DNA of 64,000 nucleotides from Gordonia westfalica (GCF_900105725.1 NZ_FNLM01000036.1:310001-374000); one strand, 5' to 3'; shown: positions 34,101-43,120, counted from the stretch's first letter. Notes: a model not told the origin generated them from the sequence alone. Program-made: numbers and translations.

Positions 34101-34134
34101 ACAACAACCGGCGTCATCGGGACAAGGGAGTGGG

Positions 34135-34878
34135 ATGAGCGAGGTCGGGCAGTCCGAGCCGGCGTACAAGACGCTGGCCGCAGAACTGCGATCGCACATC
34201 GCGCAGGGTCGGTACAAGGGCGGTGTGCGGCTGCCCACCGAGTCCGAGCTGTCGCAGGAGTACGGGCTGAGTCGGCAGACGGTGCGCCGGGCCTTCCTCG
34301 AACTGGTCACCGAGGGGTCGGTGTATCGCGTTCCGGGCCGGGGGACCTTCGCCACCGAGAACGCCGGTCAGTACCTACGGCAGCTCGGCTCGATCGACGA
34401 TCTGATGAACCTCTCGACCGACACCGAGATGCAGGTCCTCGAATCGCCCTCGCGTCGAGTGGATCTCGAGGCCGCCGGACGCCTGCGACTCGACACCGAC
34501 GTGGTCTATCGAATCGTGTTCCAGCGCTTCCACGACGGTGTGCCGTTCGTGGTCACGACGGTGTCGTGGCCGGAGTCGGTGGCCCGGCTGGTGATCGATG
34601 CACCCGAGGTGAAGGCCGGTGCGACAAGCGATCACACGATGATCGGCCTGCTCGAACCGCACCTGCAGTATCCGATCGAGGAATGCGCGCAATCGATCAC
34701 GGCCACCACTGCGGAGGCCGAGACCGCCGAGCGGCTCGGCTGCCCGGTGGGTCACGCCGTGCTGCGCGTCGACCGACTCTACACCGATTCACGCGGGCGG
34801 GCCGTCGAACTCGCGATCAGCTACTTCCTGCCCGAGCACTACACGTACCGCGTGACGCTGCGTCGTAGCGGCCTATGA
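34135..34878 (+). CDS. GntR-family (HutC/UTRA) transcriptional regulator
   Basis: This 247-residue regulator has a winged HTH (YKTLAAELRSHIAQGRYKGGVRLPTESELSQEYGLSRQTVRRAFLEL, about residues 11-58) and a UTRA ligand domain (about 90-240). ATG 34135 has AAGGGAG upstream. It probably controls fadE and the divergent citE operon through the inverted repeat at 32825-32852. The ligand would be a dicarboxylate or acyl-CoA; this is inferred from location only. A strong hairpin ends the unit. Confidence 0.88.
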   Translation: MSEVGQSEPAYKTLAAELRSHIAQGRYKGGVRLPTESELSQEYGLSRQTVRRAFLELVTEGSVYRVPGRGTFATENAGQYLRQLGSIDDLMNLSTDTEMQVLESPSRRVDLEAAGRLRLDTDVVYRIVFQRFHDGVPFVVTTVSWPESVARLVIDAPEVKAGATSDHTMIGLLEPHLQYPIEECAQSITATTAEAETAERLGCPVGHAVLRVDRLYTDSRGRAVELAISYFLPEHYTYRVTLRRSGL

Positions 34879-34907
34879 GGCAGATGCAGCCCTGAGGCGG
34901 ACGCACA

Positions 34908-34949
34908 ACGAGAGTGGCCCGGCAGCGACGACTGCCGGGCCACTCTCGT
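34908..34949. terminator. 18-bp perfect-stem hairpin, bidirectional terminator
   Basis: Arms 34908-34925 and 34932-34949 are exact complements (ACGAGAGTGGCCCGGCAG) around a CGACGA loop. It lies between the convergent GntR and MFS genes. Confidence 0.8.
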
Positions 34950-34962
34950 GTTCGGGGGAGGG

Positions 34963-36447
34963 TCAGTTCCTCGCGGGTGCCGGCTGTTCCTCGACGATGC
35001 TCGACGCGTTTCCCTTGGAAGGGATCAGCAGCGTGATCGCCACGCCGATGAAGGCCGCGGCGGCCGCGATCAGGAAGCACCAGGTGAACGTCGACTCGTC
35101 GGGTACCTCGGTGCCGCCCAGCGAGATGGTCGCGCTGGCCAGGATCAGGGCCATGACGGCGGAGGCGACGGTCGTGCCCAGCGATCGCATCAAGCCGTTC
35201 AGTCCGACGGCCGCGCCCGCCTCGGTGGCCGGCACCGAACCCATGATCAGGGTCGGCATGGCCGCGTAGCCGATGCCCACGCCGATGGCGCAGATGATGG
35301 AGGCCAGCATCAGCTTCCACGCCGCGTCCATGAGGAAGAAGGCGAACACGTAGCCGACGCCGAGGATGCTCGCGCCGATCGCGAGGGTGAACTTGGCGCC
35401 GATCTTGTTGATCAGCAGGCCCGACAGCGGGGCGAAGAACATCATCATCAGACCGCCGGGGGCCATCCACAGACCCGCGGCCAGGATCGACTGTCCGAGG
35501 CCGTATCCGGTTGCCTCGGGCAGACGCAGCAGCATCGGCAGGATGATGGACTGCGCCATCATGCCGAAGCCGATGGCGGCCGCGGCGATGTTCGTCAGCA
35601 GCACGGCCGGCCGGGCCGAGGTCCGGAGGTCGACCAGCGGCTCGGACTGGCGGAGCTCGAAGAATCCCCACAGCACGAGGACCGCGATCCCGCCGAGGCC
35701 GAGGGCCAGGGTGGGTCCCGAGGTCCAGCCCCAGTCGTTGGCCTTCGAGACCGCGATGAGGAAGGCCGAGAGACCGATGGCCAGGCCGATGGCGCCGGGG
35801 ATGTCGAGACGACCGCCGGCGGCGGTGTTGACGCGCGGAACGAGGAGCAGCACTGCTGCGATGATGAGCACGCCGAGGCCGGTCGCGACGTAGAACAGGG
35901 CGTGCCAGTCCCAGGTCTGGACGATCCAGGCCGACAGGGGGAGTCCGATCGCGCCACCGACACCGAGCGTCGCACTCATCGCGGCGACGGCCATCGAGGT
36001 GATACGCGGCGGGGTGATCTCGCGGATCAGGCTCATGCCGACGGGGATGAAGCCCATCGCCAGGCCCTGGACGGCGCGACCGATCACCAGCGGCACGAGT
36101 GAGTCGCCGAGTGCGCAGAGCAGCGATCCCAGGGTGAGCAGGATGGCGCTGGCGAGCAGGACGCGCTGCTTGCCGAACATGTCGCCTAGGCGTCCGGCGA
36201 TGGGCATCGCGACGGCCGCGGCGAGCAGGGTGGCCGTGATGACCCACGAGGCGTTGCCGATCGAGGTCCCGAGCAGACGCGGCAGGTCCGGCTGGATCGG
36301 GATGATCAGCGTCTGCATCAGCGAGGCGACGAGTCCGCCGAAACACAGCGCCACGACGCTGCCGATGGCGCCGGCGGGTGCCTTGTCGGCGGCGGGGGTG
36401 GCCTGGCCGGCGACCGCGTCGGGCGCCTGACCTTGTACGTGGCTCAT
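34963..36447 (-). CDS. MFS multidrug exporter, DHA2-like (14 TM)
   Basis: This 494-residue membrane protein of the EmrB/QacA type has motif A in GRLGDMFGKQRVLLAS and motif C-like GAIGLPLSAWIV, with about 14 hydrophobic segments. ATG 36447 follows GGAGG. It is divergent from the MarR regulator, which with the palindromes at 36467-36486 suggests drug- or phenolic-induced export. Substrate unknown. Confidence 0.88.
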   Translation of the reverse strand: MSHVQGQAPDAVAGQATPAADKAPAGAIGSVVALCFGGLVASLMQTLIIPIQPDLPRLLGTSIGNASWVITATLLAAAVAMPIAGRLGDMFGKQRVLLASAILLTLGSLLCALGDSLVPLVIGRAVQGLAMGFIPVGMSLIREITPPRITSMAVAAMSATLGVGGAIGLPLSAWIVQTWDWHALFYVATGLGVLIIAAVLLLVPRVNTAAGGRLDIPGAIGLAIGLSAFLIAVSKANDWGWTSGPTLALGLGGIAVLVLWGFFELRQSEPLVDLRTSARPAVLLTNIAAAAIGFGMMAQSIILPMLLRLPEATGYGLGQSILAAGLWMAPGGLMMMFFAPLSGLLINKIGAKFTLAIGASILGVGYVFAFFLMDAAWKLMLASIICAIGVGIGYAAMPTLIMGSVPATEAGAAVGLNGLMRSLGTTVASAVMALILASATISLGGTEVPDESTFTWCFLIAAAAAFIGVAITLLIPSKGNASSIVEEQPAPARN

Positions 36448-36466
36448 ATGTGAGACCTCCTTCGAG

Positions 36467-36486
36467 GTATGCAGCATACATATGTA
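36467..36486. promoter_or_regulatory. MarR-type operator candidates (GTATGC-A-GCATAC and TACATATGTA)
   Basis: GTATGC/GCATAC arms (36467-36472, 36474-36479) flank a single A, and an overlapping perfect palindrome TACATATGTA spans 36477-36486. Both lie in the 94-bp divergent region, an AT-rich island in GC-rich DNA, as expected for the adjacent MarR protein. Confidence 0.55.
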
Positions 36487-36541
36487 ACCTACATAGGCAA
36501 ACCGGACAGTAGATTGTCCTGGTCGATGTGATGGAGGAGAC

Positions 36542-37045
36542 ATGTCCGAGGACCACGCGCCGTGGCAATCGCCGGTACACCGAGACCTGGCGGCCGAACT
36601 GCTGCGTATGTCCCGGCGTCGGAGCCTTGTTCATCCGTCGGTGGGGTTGGAGAAGTCGGCGTTCGCGATCCTGTGGGTCCTCTCCGACGGTCGGCCGCGC
36701 ACTCTTCGTGAACTGACCGAGGAACTCGAACTCGAGCAGTCCACGGTCAACCGCCAGGTGAACGCCGCGATCAAGCACGGCTACCTCGAACGTTTCGAGG
36801 TCGAGGGCTCGGTCTCGAAGCTGATCCGTCCGACCGAGGAGGGTCGCGAGTCCTTCAAACGCGACGGTTTGCTGCGGGCGCAGCGACTCGAGCAGGTCTT
36901 TGCCGATCTCGGACCGGGTAGCCCGGAAGGATTGCTCAATGAGTTGCGGGCATTCAACGACGCCTATGAACGGACGCAGGACCGGCACGGTGCCGGCGAG
37001 CGTGACAAGAAGAGCGATCAGAGATTCAAGAGAGGGTTCGCATGA
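36542..37045 (+). CDS. MarR-family transcriptional regulator
   Basis: This 167-residue winged-HTH protein (EKSAFAILWVLSDGRPRTLRELTEELELEQSTVNRQVNAAIKHGYLER, about residues 36-84) probably represses itself and the divergent exporter. Its stop overlaps the ATG of the following SDR gene (ATGA at 37042-37045), so that SDR is part of the same operon. Confidence 0.86.
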   Translation: MSEDHAPWQSPVHRDLAAELLRMSRRRSLVHPSVGLEKSAFAILWVLSDGRPRTLRELTEELELEQSTVNRQVNAAIKHGYLERFEVEGSVSKLIRPTEEGRESFKRDGLLRAQRLEQVFADLGPGSPEGLLNELRAFNDAYERTQDRHGAGERDKKSDQRFKRGFA

Positions 37046-37913
37046 CCACAGGGGCGGCACGTACGCGGTGACCGGATCGGCGTCGGGAATGGGTGCGGCA
37101 GTGGCCGAATCCCTGCGCGGGGAAGGGCGCACGGTGATCGGCGTCGATCTGCGGGACGCTGATGTCGTTGCCGACCTGTCGACTGCGCACGGTCGGCAGA
37201 AGGCTGCCGACGAGGTTCTCGCGAAGGCCGGCGGCAGGCTCGACGGTGCGGTCCTCGCCGCCGGCATGGGGCCGACCGAGGGGCGTGAGCGGATGATCAC
37301 CGAGGTCAACGTCCTCGGCGTCACCGACCTGCTGACCGCATGGCGTCCCGCCCTCGCTGCTGCCGACAAGGCGAAAGTGGTTGTCTTCGGCTCAAATTCG
37401 ACGACGGTGACGCCGTTGGTGCCGCGGGGTGCGATCCGACGGCTCATCAACGGCGACACCGCGGGTGCGACCCGGCAGATCTGCCGACGTCGCGGTGTCA
37501 CCGCGCCGGTCGCCTATGCGGCGTCGAAGATCGCGGTCACCCAGTGGGTCCGCTGGCAGGGGACCAAGCCGGAATGGGCCGGCGAGGGCATCCGGGTCAA
37601 CGTGATCGCGCCCGGCCCGGTGATGACACCGCTGCTGCAGTCGCAGCTCGACAGTCCTCAGGCCAAGAGTGTGAAGTCGTTCCCGGTTCCGGTGCGCGAG
37701 TTCGGGACGCCGGAGCAACTCGCCGCGTGGGTGATGACCATGCTGTCGCCGGCCGCCGACTTCATGGCCGGCACCGTCATCACCGTCGACGGCGGAACCG
37801 AGGCCCTCATGCGTACCCGGGACTGGCCGAAACCGCTGCCGGCGCGGGGGATGCCCAAGCTGCTGTGGAAGATGTACCGCGCCCCGAAGGAAGGGCAGGT
37901 CGCGCAGTATTAG
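37042..37913 (+). CDS. SDR-family oxidoreductase; start separated from body by an apparent 1-bp deletion
   Basis: The ATG at 37042, overlapping the MarR stop, begins MTTG, but the frame then shifts at the four-G run 37051-37054. One extra G gives MTTGGGTYAVTGSASGMGAAVAESL, a correct Rossmann start. The rest is intact: VDLRDADVV, the catalytic APVAYAASKIAV (Tyr-x3-Lys), RVNVIAPGPVMTPLL and TVITVDGGTEA. The mature length is 290 residues. It resembles 3-alpha-hydroxysteroid dehydrogenase/carbonyl reductases. Either the base is missing through error or the gene needs another start and would lack strand 1. Confidence 0.8.
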
Positions 37914-37919
37914 CCCTTC

Positions 37920-38033
37920 GATACGCCCTCCGCAGGCTTCGGGCTACTCAGGGAGCGGGGGATACGCCGTCTGCAGGCTTCGGGCTACTCAGGGAGCGGG
38001 GGATACGCCGTCTGCAGGCTTCGGGCTACTCAG
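37920..38033. repeat. 41-bp tandem repeat, three copies
   Basis: Units start at 37920, 37961 and 38002, each beginning GATACGCC and containing GCAGGCTTCGGGCTACTCAG. The second and third are identical over the shared part; the first differs at CTCC/GTCT. The array lies just after the SDR stop. It shares words (CTCAGGGAGCG) with the inverted repeat at 43121-43229. Confidence 0.85.
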
Positions 38034-38086
38034 TACCCGCCCGCTCGCTGAGGAGCGTCCGGAGCCCCGACCGCCGAACCTCAACT

Positions 38087-38120
38087 CGACGGGCAGACGT
38101 CGATCGACGTCTGCCCGTCG
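38087..38120. terminator. 34-bp perfect palindrome, terminator-like
   Basis: The half CGACGGGCAGACGTCGA is followed by its exact complement with no spacer, between the SDR and the convergent FUSC gene. As RNA it would form a stem of about 15 bp with a tight loop. The rest of 38034-38205 shows nothing else. Confidence 0.6.
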
Positions 38121-38205
38121 GGGTTCACGTCGACCGGTGGTTGGTTGGGTGACGGTGTCTCTCCGGGCTCAGGCAGCAGACCTGGGTGCGTCGCGTTCTT
38201 TCGGA

Positions 38206-39615
38206 TCAGGCGGCGGAGGGTAGGTGGTGTCGGTCGTCGGGGCGAATGGTCAACGCTGCCAGGATGACTCCGACGACCACGCCGACGAGGGTGTCGCCGA
38301 CGCGTGCCGCTGCGATGTCGGTGCCGCCGGGGTGGCCGATCGTGGTCAGCAGTAGCGCCATGGCGGTGACGAAGGTCGAGGCGACCGCGTAGTTGCGGGT
38401 CACCGTCAGTTCCGCGCCCATCTGGCACACCACGATCACGGCGACGATGGGCCAATACCTCAGATCGGCGGAGATCAGGGCGGCGGCGAGGAGTGCGCCC
38501 GCGGCGTTGCCGAGGAGCCGCTGGATGGCGCGTTGAACGGCGTGGCCGTAATTCACGCCCTGCAACGTGGCGATCGCGCCGAGCGTCGCCCACAGCGGAT
38601 GGTCCAGGCCGACGGCGACCGCGAACGTACCGGCGATCAGGGACGCGAGGCCCACCCGAGAGGCGCTGAACCACAACGCCTTGTCCTTCGCTGCGCGGAG
38701 GTGGTCGGGAGCAGGCTTGGTGACGGGCGGCGATCCCGGGCTCTTCGCCCGTGGCGTGCGAAGGTCACTGCGCACCTTGCGGAGTTCGGCTTCGAGCCGC
38801 GCGAAGTCGTCCCGTCGAGATCGTCCGGGTTCCTGGTCGGTCAGGGTGTCCTCGGCGACGTCGAGCAGTGCTGCCAGTTCGTGGACGTGCTCGTCGACGC
38901 GGCGCTTAGGGGTGAGAGCGATGGTCTCCCGAGCGCGGTCGATGGCCGCCTGCGCAGCCGGAACCGACTCCGCGCCTTGCTGTTCGGTCGCGGACACGGC
39001 GGCCAGTGCACGCGCCACGGCCACCCGGGAGGGGCTGTGCGGATGGGACAGCGCCGGGGCCATCGCCACGAGCCAACCGGCGAGACCGCCGAGTGCGGAA
39101 GCGACGGTGACGGATGCGGCGTCGGCCCACGTGTCGGCGAACCCTGCCGCGCCCGCGGCGGCGAAGATCATGACGACCGGCCCGGGGCCGGTGATGCCGA
39201 AGACCAGGACGAGCCAATAGGCGATGCCCGCGCCCGCGGACACCAGCACCACCTGCGACCAGATCGGTGCGGCTGCCACGCCGAGTGTGGCACCGAGCGC
39301 GGTGTAGGCGACGATCAGTGCCGCCACACCCGCGAGCTTGCGGGCCAGTCGCGGATAGGGCTCGTAGCGGAGGAATGCGGCGGCCAGCGAGCCGAGTGCG
39401 GCGAACCCGGCGATCTCGGTCCGGCCGAGGAGCCCGCCCACCACCAGGACGATCGCGCCGGCAAGGCCGACGCGCACGGCGATCGCCACCGTCGGATCGG
39501 CACGCCGGAACTCGAGCGTGCGGCGCCACGCCGCCGGGGACACCGAATGGGCGAGCGCCCGCCGCGAATGCTGCAGTCGGTTGCGGTCACGGGCGATGGC
39601 GGGGGCGTCGTGCAT
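38206..39615 (-). CDS. FUSC-family (aromatic acid exporter-like) membrane protein
   Basis: This 469-residue protein has two blocks of hydrophobic segments (residues about 45-185 and 330-455) around a cytosolic helical region (about 190-320, rich in charged residues), the layout of the fusaric acid resistance/YccS-type family. The second block holds HPLWATLGAIATLQGVNYGHAVQRAIQRLLGNAAGALLAA, typical of FUSC_2. These proteins are linked to export of aromatic acids. It is divergent from a MarR regulator with a clear operator between them. Confidence 0.82.
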   Translation of the reverse strand: MHDAPAIARDRNRLQHSRRALAHSVSPAAWRRTLEFRRADPTVAIAVRVGLAGAIVLVVGGLLGRTEIAGFAALGSLAAAFLRYEPYPRLARKLAGVAALIVAYTALGATLGVAAAPIWSQVVLVSAGAGIAYWLVLVFGITGPGPVVMIFAAAGAAGFADTWADAASVTVASALGGLAGWLVAMAPALSHPHSPSRVAVARALAAVSATEQQGAESVPAAQAAIDRARETIALTPKRRVDEHVHELAALLDVAEDTLTDQEPGRSRRDDFARLEAELRKVRSDLRTPRAKSPGSPPVTKPAPDHLRAAKDKALWFSASRVGLASLIAGTFAVAVGLDHPLWATLGAIATLQGVNYGHAVQRAIQRLLGNAAGALLAAALISADLRYWPIVAVIVVCQMGAELTVTRNYAVASTFVTAMALLLTTIGHPGGTDIAAARVGDTLVGVVVGVILAALTIRPDDRHHLPSAA

Positions 39616-39630
39616 TCGTCCAGGGTAATA

Positions 39631-39655
39631 CTTTCTAGGTAAATTAGCTATAAAG
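39631..39655. promoter_or_regulatory. 25-bp near-palindrome, MarR operator
   Basis: CTTTCTAGGTAA-A-TTAGCTATAAAG pairs at 10 of 12 positions about a central A, in an AT-rich stretch of the 66-bp gap between the divergent FUSC and MarR genes. Size and position are typical for a MarR dimer site. Confidence 0.65.
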
Positions 39656-39681
39656 CATCTGCGAAATGTTAAGATCGCCGC

Positions 39682-40179
39682 ATGTCAGCGCGCTCCGAAG
39701 GGTCGGATTACGTCGATCGTGCCCGACGGGAATGGGCCGAGCGGTACCCCGACCTCGACTGTCGTCCGGTCGATGTCATCGGGCGGATCGTGCGGATCAG
39801 CTCACTGGCCCTCGCACGGTTCGATCGCGATCTCGCCCCTCGTGGGATCACCCGTACCGAGTTCGACGTGCTCGGCGCACTCGCGCGCAGCGACGTCCCG
39901 CTGCGCGCGAGCGAGGTGACCTCGGTCGCCGGGATCTCCGGGGCGTCGACCACCAAGAACGTCGAACGGCTGGTCGCGATGGGTCTGGTCGAACGCGAAC
40001 GTCTCGAACGCGACGGTCGTGTGGTCCTGCTGTCGCTGACGCCCGCGGGACGAGAAGTGGTCGACGAACAGTTCCCCCGCCGCATCGAGAGCGAGCGTCA
40101 GATGCTCGACGACCTCGACGACGACGAGATCGACATGCTGGTGACCTTGCTGCGGCGGGTCACCCGCAATGTCGAGTGA
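39682..40179 (+). CDS. MarR-family transcriptional regulator
   Basis: This 165-residue protein has a MarR winged HTH (TRTEFDVLGALARSDVPLRASEVTSVAGISGASTTKNVERLVAMGLVERE, about residues 56-108) and the wing RDGRVVLLSLTPAG. It most likely represses the divergent FUSC exporter in response to a phenolic acid. ATG 39682 has no clear ribosome-binding site and may be leaderless. Confidence 0.88.
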   Translation: MSARSEGSDYVDRARREWAERYPDLDCRPVDVIGRIVRISSLALARFDRDLAPRGITRTEFDVLGALARSDVPLRASEVTSVAGISGASTTKNVERLVAMGLVERERLERDGRVVLLSLTPAGREVVDEQFPRRIESERQMLDDLDDDEIDMLVTLLRRVTRNVE

Positions 40180-40205
40180 TCTCGCCGGTCTGAAGGGGGA
40201 TCGCG

Positions 40206-41087
40206 TCAGAGTCCGACGCGCTCGAGGGCCTCGTCGAACTCCTCGGATGCCTCTTTCTCGGTCTTCCCGTCGGCGAGTGCCTGCCGGTACACCGCGAACA
40301 GCTCGGCGCCGCGTTCGGAATAGCGTCGGGTCCAGCGTTCGCTGTCCTGTCGCCAGTAGCCGATCACGTCGCAGGAGTCGCGGCTCCACCGCAGCTCGCT
40401 GCGCAGGTGTTTGCGGACCGCCCGTGACTCCGAGGCTTCCCCGGCGAACCAGCAGTACGCGGCGGTGTCGCGGGCCGCGGGGAGGTCGAGGGAAGCGACC
40501 GTCTCCGCCAGTCGGCTCGGTGTTCGCCCGTTTCCGCCGATGAGGGTGACCGTCTCCACCTCGCGATCGGGCAGGTAGGCGAGATCGGTCGGCGCGGGCA
40601 CCTCGGCCACCACCGTCACGCCGTCGGCCGACGGGAGTTCCTCGATGATCCGCGCGAGCGCGGGGAGTCCGGCGAGGTCGGCGGCCAGGACCAGCCGGTC
40701 GGTGCCGTCGGGCGGCGTGAACCAACTGCGCGCGTGCGTCATCACGACCTCGTGACCCGGTTCGGTGCGCTGGGCCCAGGTCGTCGCCGGTCCCGCCGCA
40801 TGGATGACGAAATCGACGACGACGGTGCCGGCCGCGGGATCGGCGGTGCGGATCGAGTAATTGCGCCCGTCCGGCGCGGGGTCGGCGTCGTAGTACGCCC
40901 AGGTCCCGTCCCGGCACTCCATGTCCGGGGTCGAGCGCTGCGATTCGAAGGGGAAGTAGATGCCCACCGCCTCGTCGGCGACGCCGGGCAATCCGAGCCC
41001 GGGCAGGTCGTCGACGTCGAACGTCAGACGACGCAGGTTGGGCGTGAGGTCTTCGACCCCGCGGACGCGTGCTCTCGAGTAGCCCAT
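40206..41087 (-). CDS. Siderophore-interacting protein (ferric-siderophore reductase)
   Basis: This 293-residue flavoprotein of the ViuB/SIP family has the FAD-binding barrel with RNYSIRTADPAAGTVVVDFVIH (R-x-Y-[ST] motif) and the C-terminal NAD(P)H domain (LVLAADLAGLPALARIIEELP; YCWFAGEASESRAVRKHLRSEL). It reduces Fe(III)-siderophore complexes in the cytosol to release iron. ATG 41087 is directly at an IdeR-like box, so it is probably iron-repressed. It stands alone, without siderophore genes nearby. Confidence 0.88.
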   Translation of the reverse strand: MGYSRARVRGVEDLTPNLRRLTFDVDDLPGLGLPGVADEAVGIYFPFESQRSTPDMECRDGTWAYYDADPAPDGRNYSIRTADPAAGTVVVDFVIHAAGPATTWAQRTEPGHEVVMTHARSWFTPPDGTDRLVLAADLAGLPALARIIEELPSADGVTVVAEVPAPTDLAYLPDREVETVTLIGGNGRTPSRLAETVASLDLPAARDTAAYCWFAGEASESRAVRKHLRSELRWSRDSCDVIGYWRQDSERWTRRYSERGAELFAVYRQALADGKTEKEASEEFDEALERVGL

Positions 41088-41105
41088 AAGGCCACCCTAA
41101 CCTCA
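41087..41105 (-). promoter_or_regulatory. IdeR/DtxR-like iron box
   Basis: Read on the minus strand the 19 bases TGAGGTTAGGGTGGCCTTA match the IdeR consensus TTAGGTTAGSCTAACCTAA at 14 positions, strongest in the left half. It abuts the start codon of the siderophore-interacting protein, implying that bound IdeR would cover a very short or absent leader. Confidence 0.5.
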
Positions 41106-41193
41106 TCGGGAAGGGGCACCCGGGGTCTGGCCTCCGTTACTAGGATATGCAACCATCTGAGGAGGCCTGTCGGTGTGGAGAGGAGTTTCGGTC

Positions 41194-42267
41194 GTGTCGG
41201 AACAATCAGTGCTGGTCCCGTCTGTCCTGACGGAGGAGAACGGGTCGGCGCGGTCGCTGATCCTCAACCGTCCGAAGTCGATCAACGCGATCGACCACGA
41301 GATGGCCACCGAGATCGCGGAGCGGCTCGACGAGTGGGCCGGTGACGACGCCGTCGAGGCTGTCGTCCTCTATGGGGCCGGCGAGCGCGGTCTGTGTGCG
41401 GGCGGCGACATCGTTGCCATCCACCGCGACGCATCGGCCTTGAGCGGCAATCCCGACTCCACCGACCTCGACGCCGAGAACTCGCCCTCGGCGAAGTTCT
41501 GGTTCGACGAGTACCGGCTCAACGCCGCGATCTCCCGCTACCCCAAGCGCTATGTCGCGATCATGGACGGCATCGTCATGGGCGGCGGCGTGGGCGTTTC
41601 CGCGCACGGCAACGTGCGCGTCGTGACCGACCGCACGCGTCTGGCGATGCCCGAGGTCGGCATCGGGTTCGTCCCCGATGTCGGTGGTACCCACCTGCTC
41701 TCGCGCGTTCCCGACGGTCTCGGCCTCTACGCCGGGCTCACCGCTGGACACCTCCGCGGCGCCGACGCGATCGCCATGGGTCTCGCCGACCACTTCGTCC
41801 CGTCCGACTCGCTGTCCGCGTTCATCGAGGCCATCGGGGCCTCCGGCGTCGACGCCGCGATTGCTGAGTTCGCCACCGAAGCTCCCGAGTCGGAGCTCGC
41901 CGCACAGCGTGAGTGGATCGCCGAAGCCTTTGCCGCCGAGACGATCCCGGAGATCATCGACCGCTGCCGCGCGGTCGGCAACGAGATGGCGACCAAGACC
42001 GCCGACGCCATCGCGGCCAAGAGTCCCACCGCGCTCGCGGTGACGCTGCGGTCGCTGCGCGAGGCCGCGGCCGACGCGACCCTCGAGGACACCCTGGTCC
42101 GCGAATACCGCGTGTCGCTGCGGTGCCTCCTGCATCCCGACATGGCCGAAGGCATCCGGGCACAGGTCATCGACAAGGACCGCAACCCGAGTTGGGCAGA
42201 ATTCTCGGAGGCGGGCGTCGACGCGTTCTTCGCGCCGCTGCCGCACGACCTGACGTTCCTCGCCTGA
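41194..42267 (+). CDS. 3-hydroxyisobutyryl-CoA hydrolase-like crotonase
   Basis: This 357-residue crotonase-family protein is longer than enoyl-CoA hydratases and follows the HIBYL-CoA hydrolase pattern: [39 protein letters not shown] and [20 protein letters not shown], with a C-terminal extension. It would release 3-hydroxyisobutyrate in valine breakdown. GTG 41194 has GAGAGGA upstream; GTG 41173 would place that signal inside the gene. The enoyl-CoA hydratase follows after 44 bp, probably in one operon. Confidence 0.85.
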   Translation: MSEQSVLVPSVLTEENGSARSLILNRPKSINAIDHEMATEIAERLDEWAGDDAVEAVVLYGAGERGLCAGGDIVAIHRDASALSGNPDSTDLDAENSPSAKFWFDEYRLNAAISRYPKRYVAIMDGIVMGGGVGVSAHGNVRVVTDRTRLAMPEVGIGFVPDVGGTHLLSRVPDGLGLYAGLTAGHLRGADAIAMGLADHFVPSDSLSAFIEAIGASGVDAAIAEFATEAPESELAAQREWIAEAFAAETIPEIIDRCRAVGNEMATKTADAIAAKSPTALAVTLRSLREAAADATLEDTLVREYRVSLRCLLHPDMAEGIRAQVIDKDRNPSWAEFSEAGVDAFFAPLPHDLTFLA

Positions 42268-42311
42268 CGTCACTGCCTGACCGACCAGCACAACCCGAAA
42301 GAAGGAAAGAC

Positions 42312-43088
42312 GTGACCGAATACCAGACCATCCTCGTCGAACGCCGCGGCCGGGTCGGCATCATCACCCTCAACCGCCCGAAGGCTCTCAACGCCCTCAA
42401 CTCCGAGCTGATGAACGAAGTCGTTTCCGTCGTCAAGGAATTCGACGTCGACGAGGCCGTCGGCGCCATCGTCATCACCGGTTCGGAGAAGGCGTTCGCC
42501 GCCGGAGCGGACATCAAAGAGATGTCCACCAAGACCTACGCAGAGGTCGCCAACCAGCAGTTCTTCGGCGCCTGGGACGAACTGTCGCGCACCCGCACGC
42601 CGATCGTCGCCGCGGTCACCGGCTACGCCCTCGGCGGCGGCTGTGAACTCGCGATGCTCTGCGACTTCATCATCGCCGGCGACAACGCCGTCTTCGGCCA
42701 GCCGGAGATCAACCTCGGTGTCATCCCGGGCATCGGTGGCTCGCAGCGCCTCACCCGCGCCGTCGGCAAGGCCAAGGCGATGGACATGATCCTCACCGGC
42801 CGCAACATGAAGGTCGACGAGGCCGAGCGTGCGGGTCTCGTCTCGCGTGTCTTCCCCAAGGAAGAAGCCCTCGCCAAGGCCATCGAGGTCGCCGAGGTCA
42901 TCGCCTCCAAGTCGCTCATCGCCTCGGCCCTGGCCAAGGAGGCCGTCAACCGTGCCTTCGAGTCCGGCCTGACCGAGGGCGTCCGTGCCGAGCGCGGCCT
43001 CTTCTACTCGACCTTCGCCACCGACGACCAGACCGAGGGCATGGCCGCCTTCGTCGAGAAGCGGGACCCGAACTTCACGCATCGCTGA
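42312..43088 (+). CDS. Enoyl-CoA hydratase
   Basis: This 258-residue crotonase has both catalytic glutamates in their usual places ([14 protein letters not shown] and [20 protein letters not shown]) and the oxyanion-hole segment [11 protein letters not shown]. It is of standard length and very similar in pattern to the mycobacterial EchA8 type. GTG 42312 is preceded by GAAGGAAAG. It would hydrate short enoyl-CoAs, including crotonyl-CoA or methacrylyl-CoA from valine, fitting the upstream hydrolase. Confidence 0.9.
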   Translation: MTEYQTILVERRGRVGIITLNRPKALNALNSELMNEVVSVVKEFDVDEAVGAIVITGSEKAFAAGADIKEMSTKTYAEVANQQFFGAWDELSRTRTPIVAAVTGYALGGGCELAMLCDFIIAGDNAVFGQPEINLGVIPGIGGSQRLTRAVGKAKAMDMILTGRNMKVDEAERAGLVSRVFPKEEALAKAIEVAEVIASKSLIASALAKEAVNRAFESGLTEGVRAERGLFYSTFATDDQTEGMAAFVEKRDPNFTHR

Positions 43089-43120
43089 TCTCACGAACAT
43101 CGCTGCGCTACAACCGAACT

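Noticed and set aside
34817..37501. An 894-codon minus-strand open frame over the MFS exporter region
   Set aside because: Composition is Arg/Pro/Gly-rich with no domain; the MFS gene in another frame of the same strand (34963-36447) explains the region.
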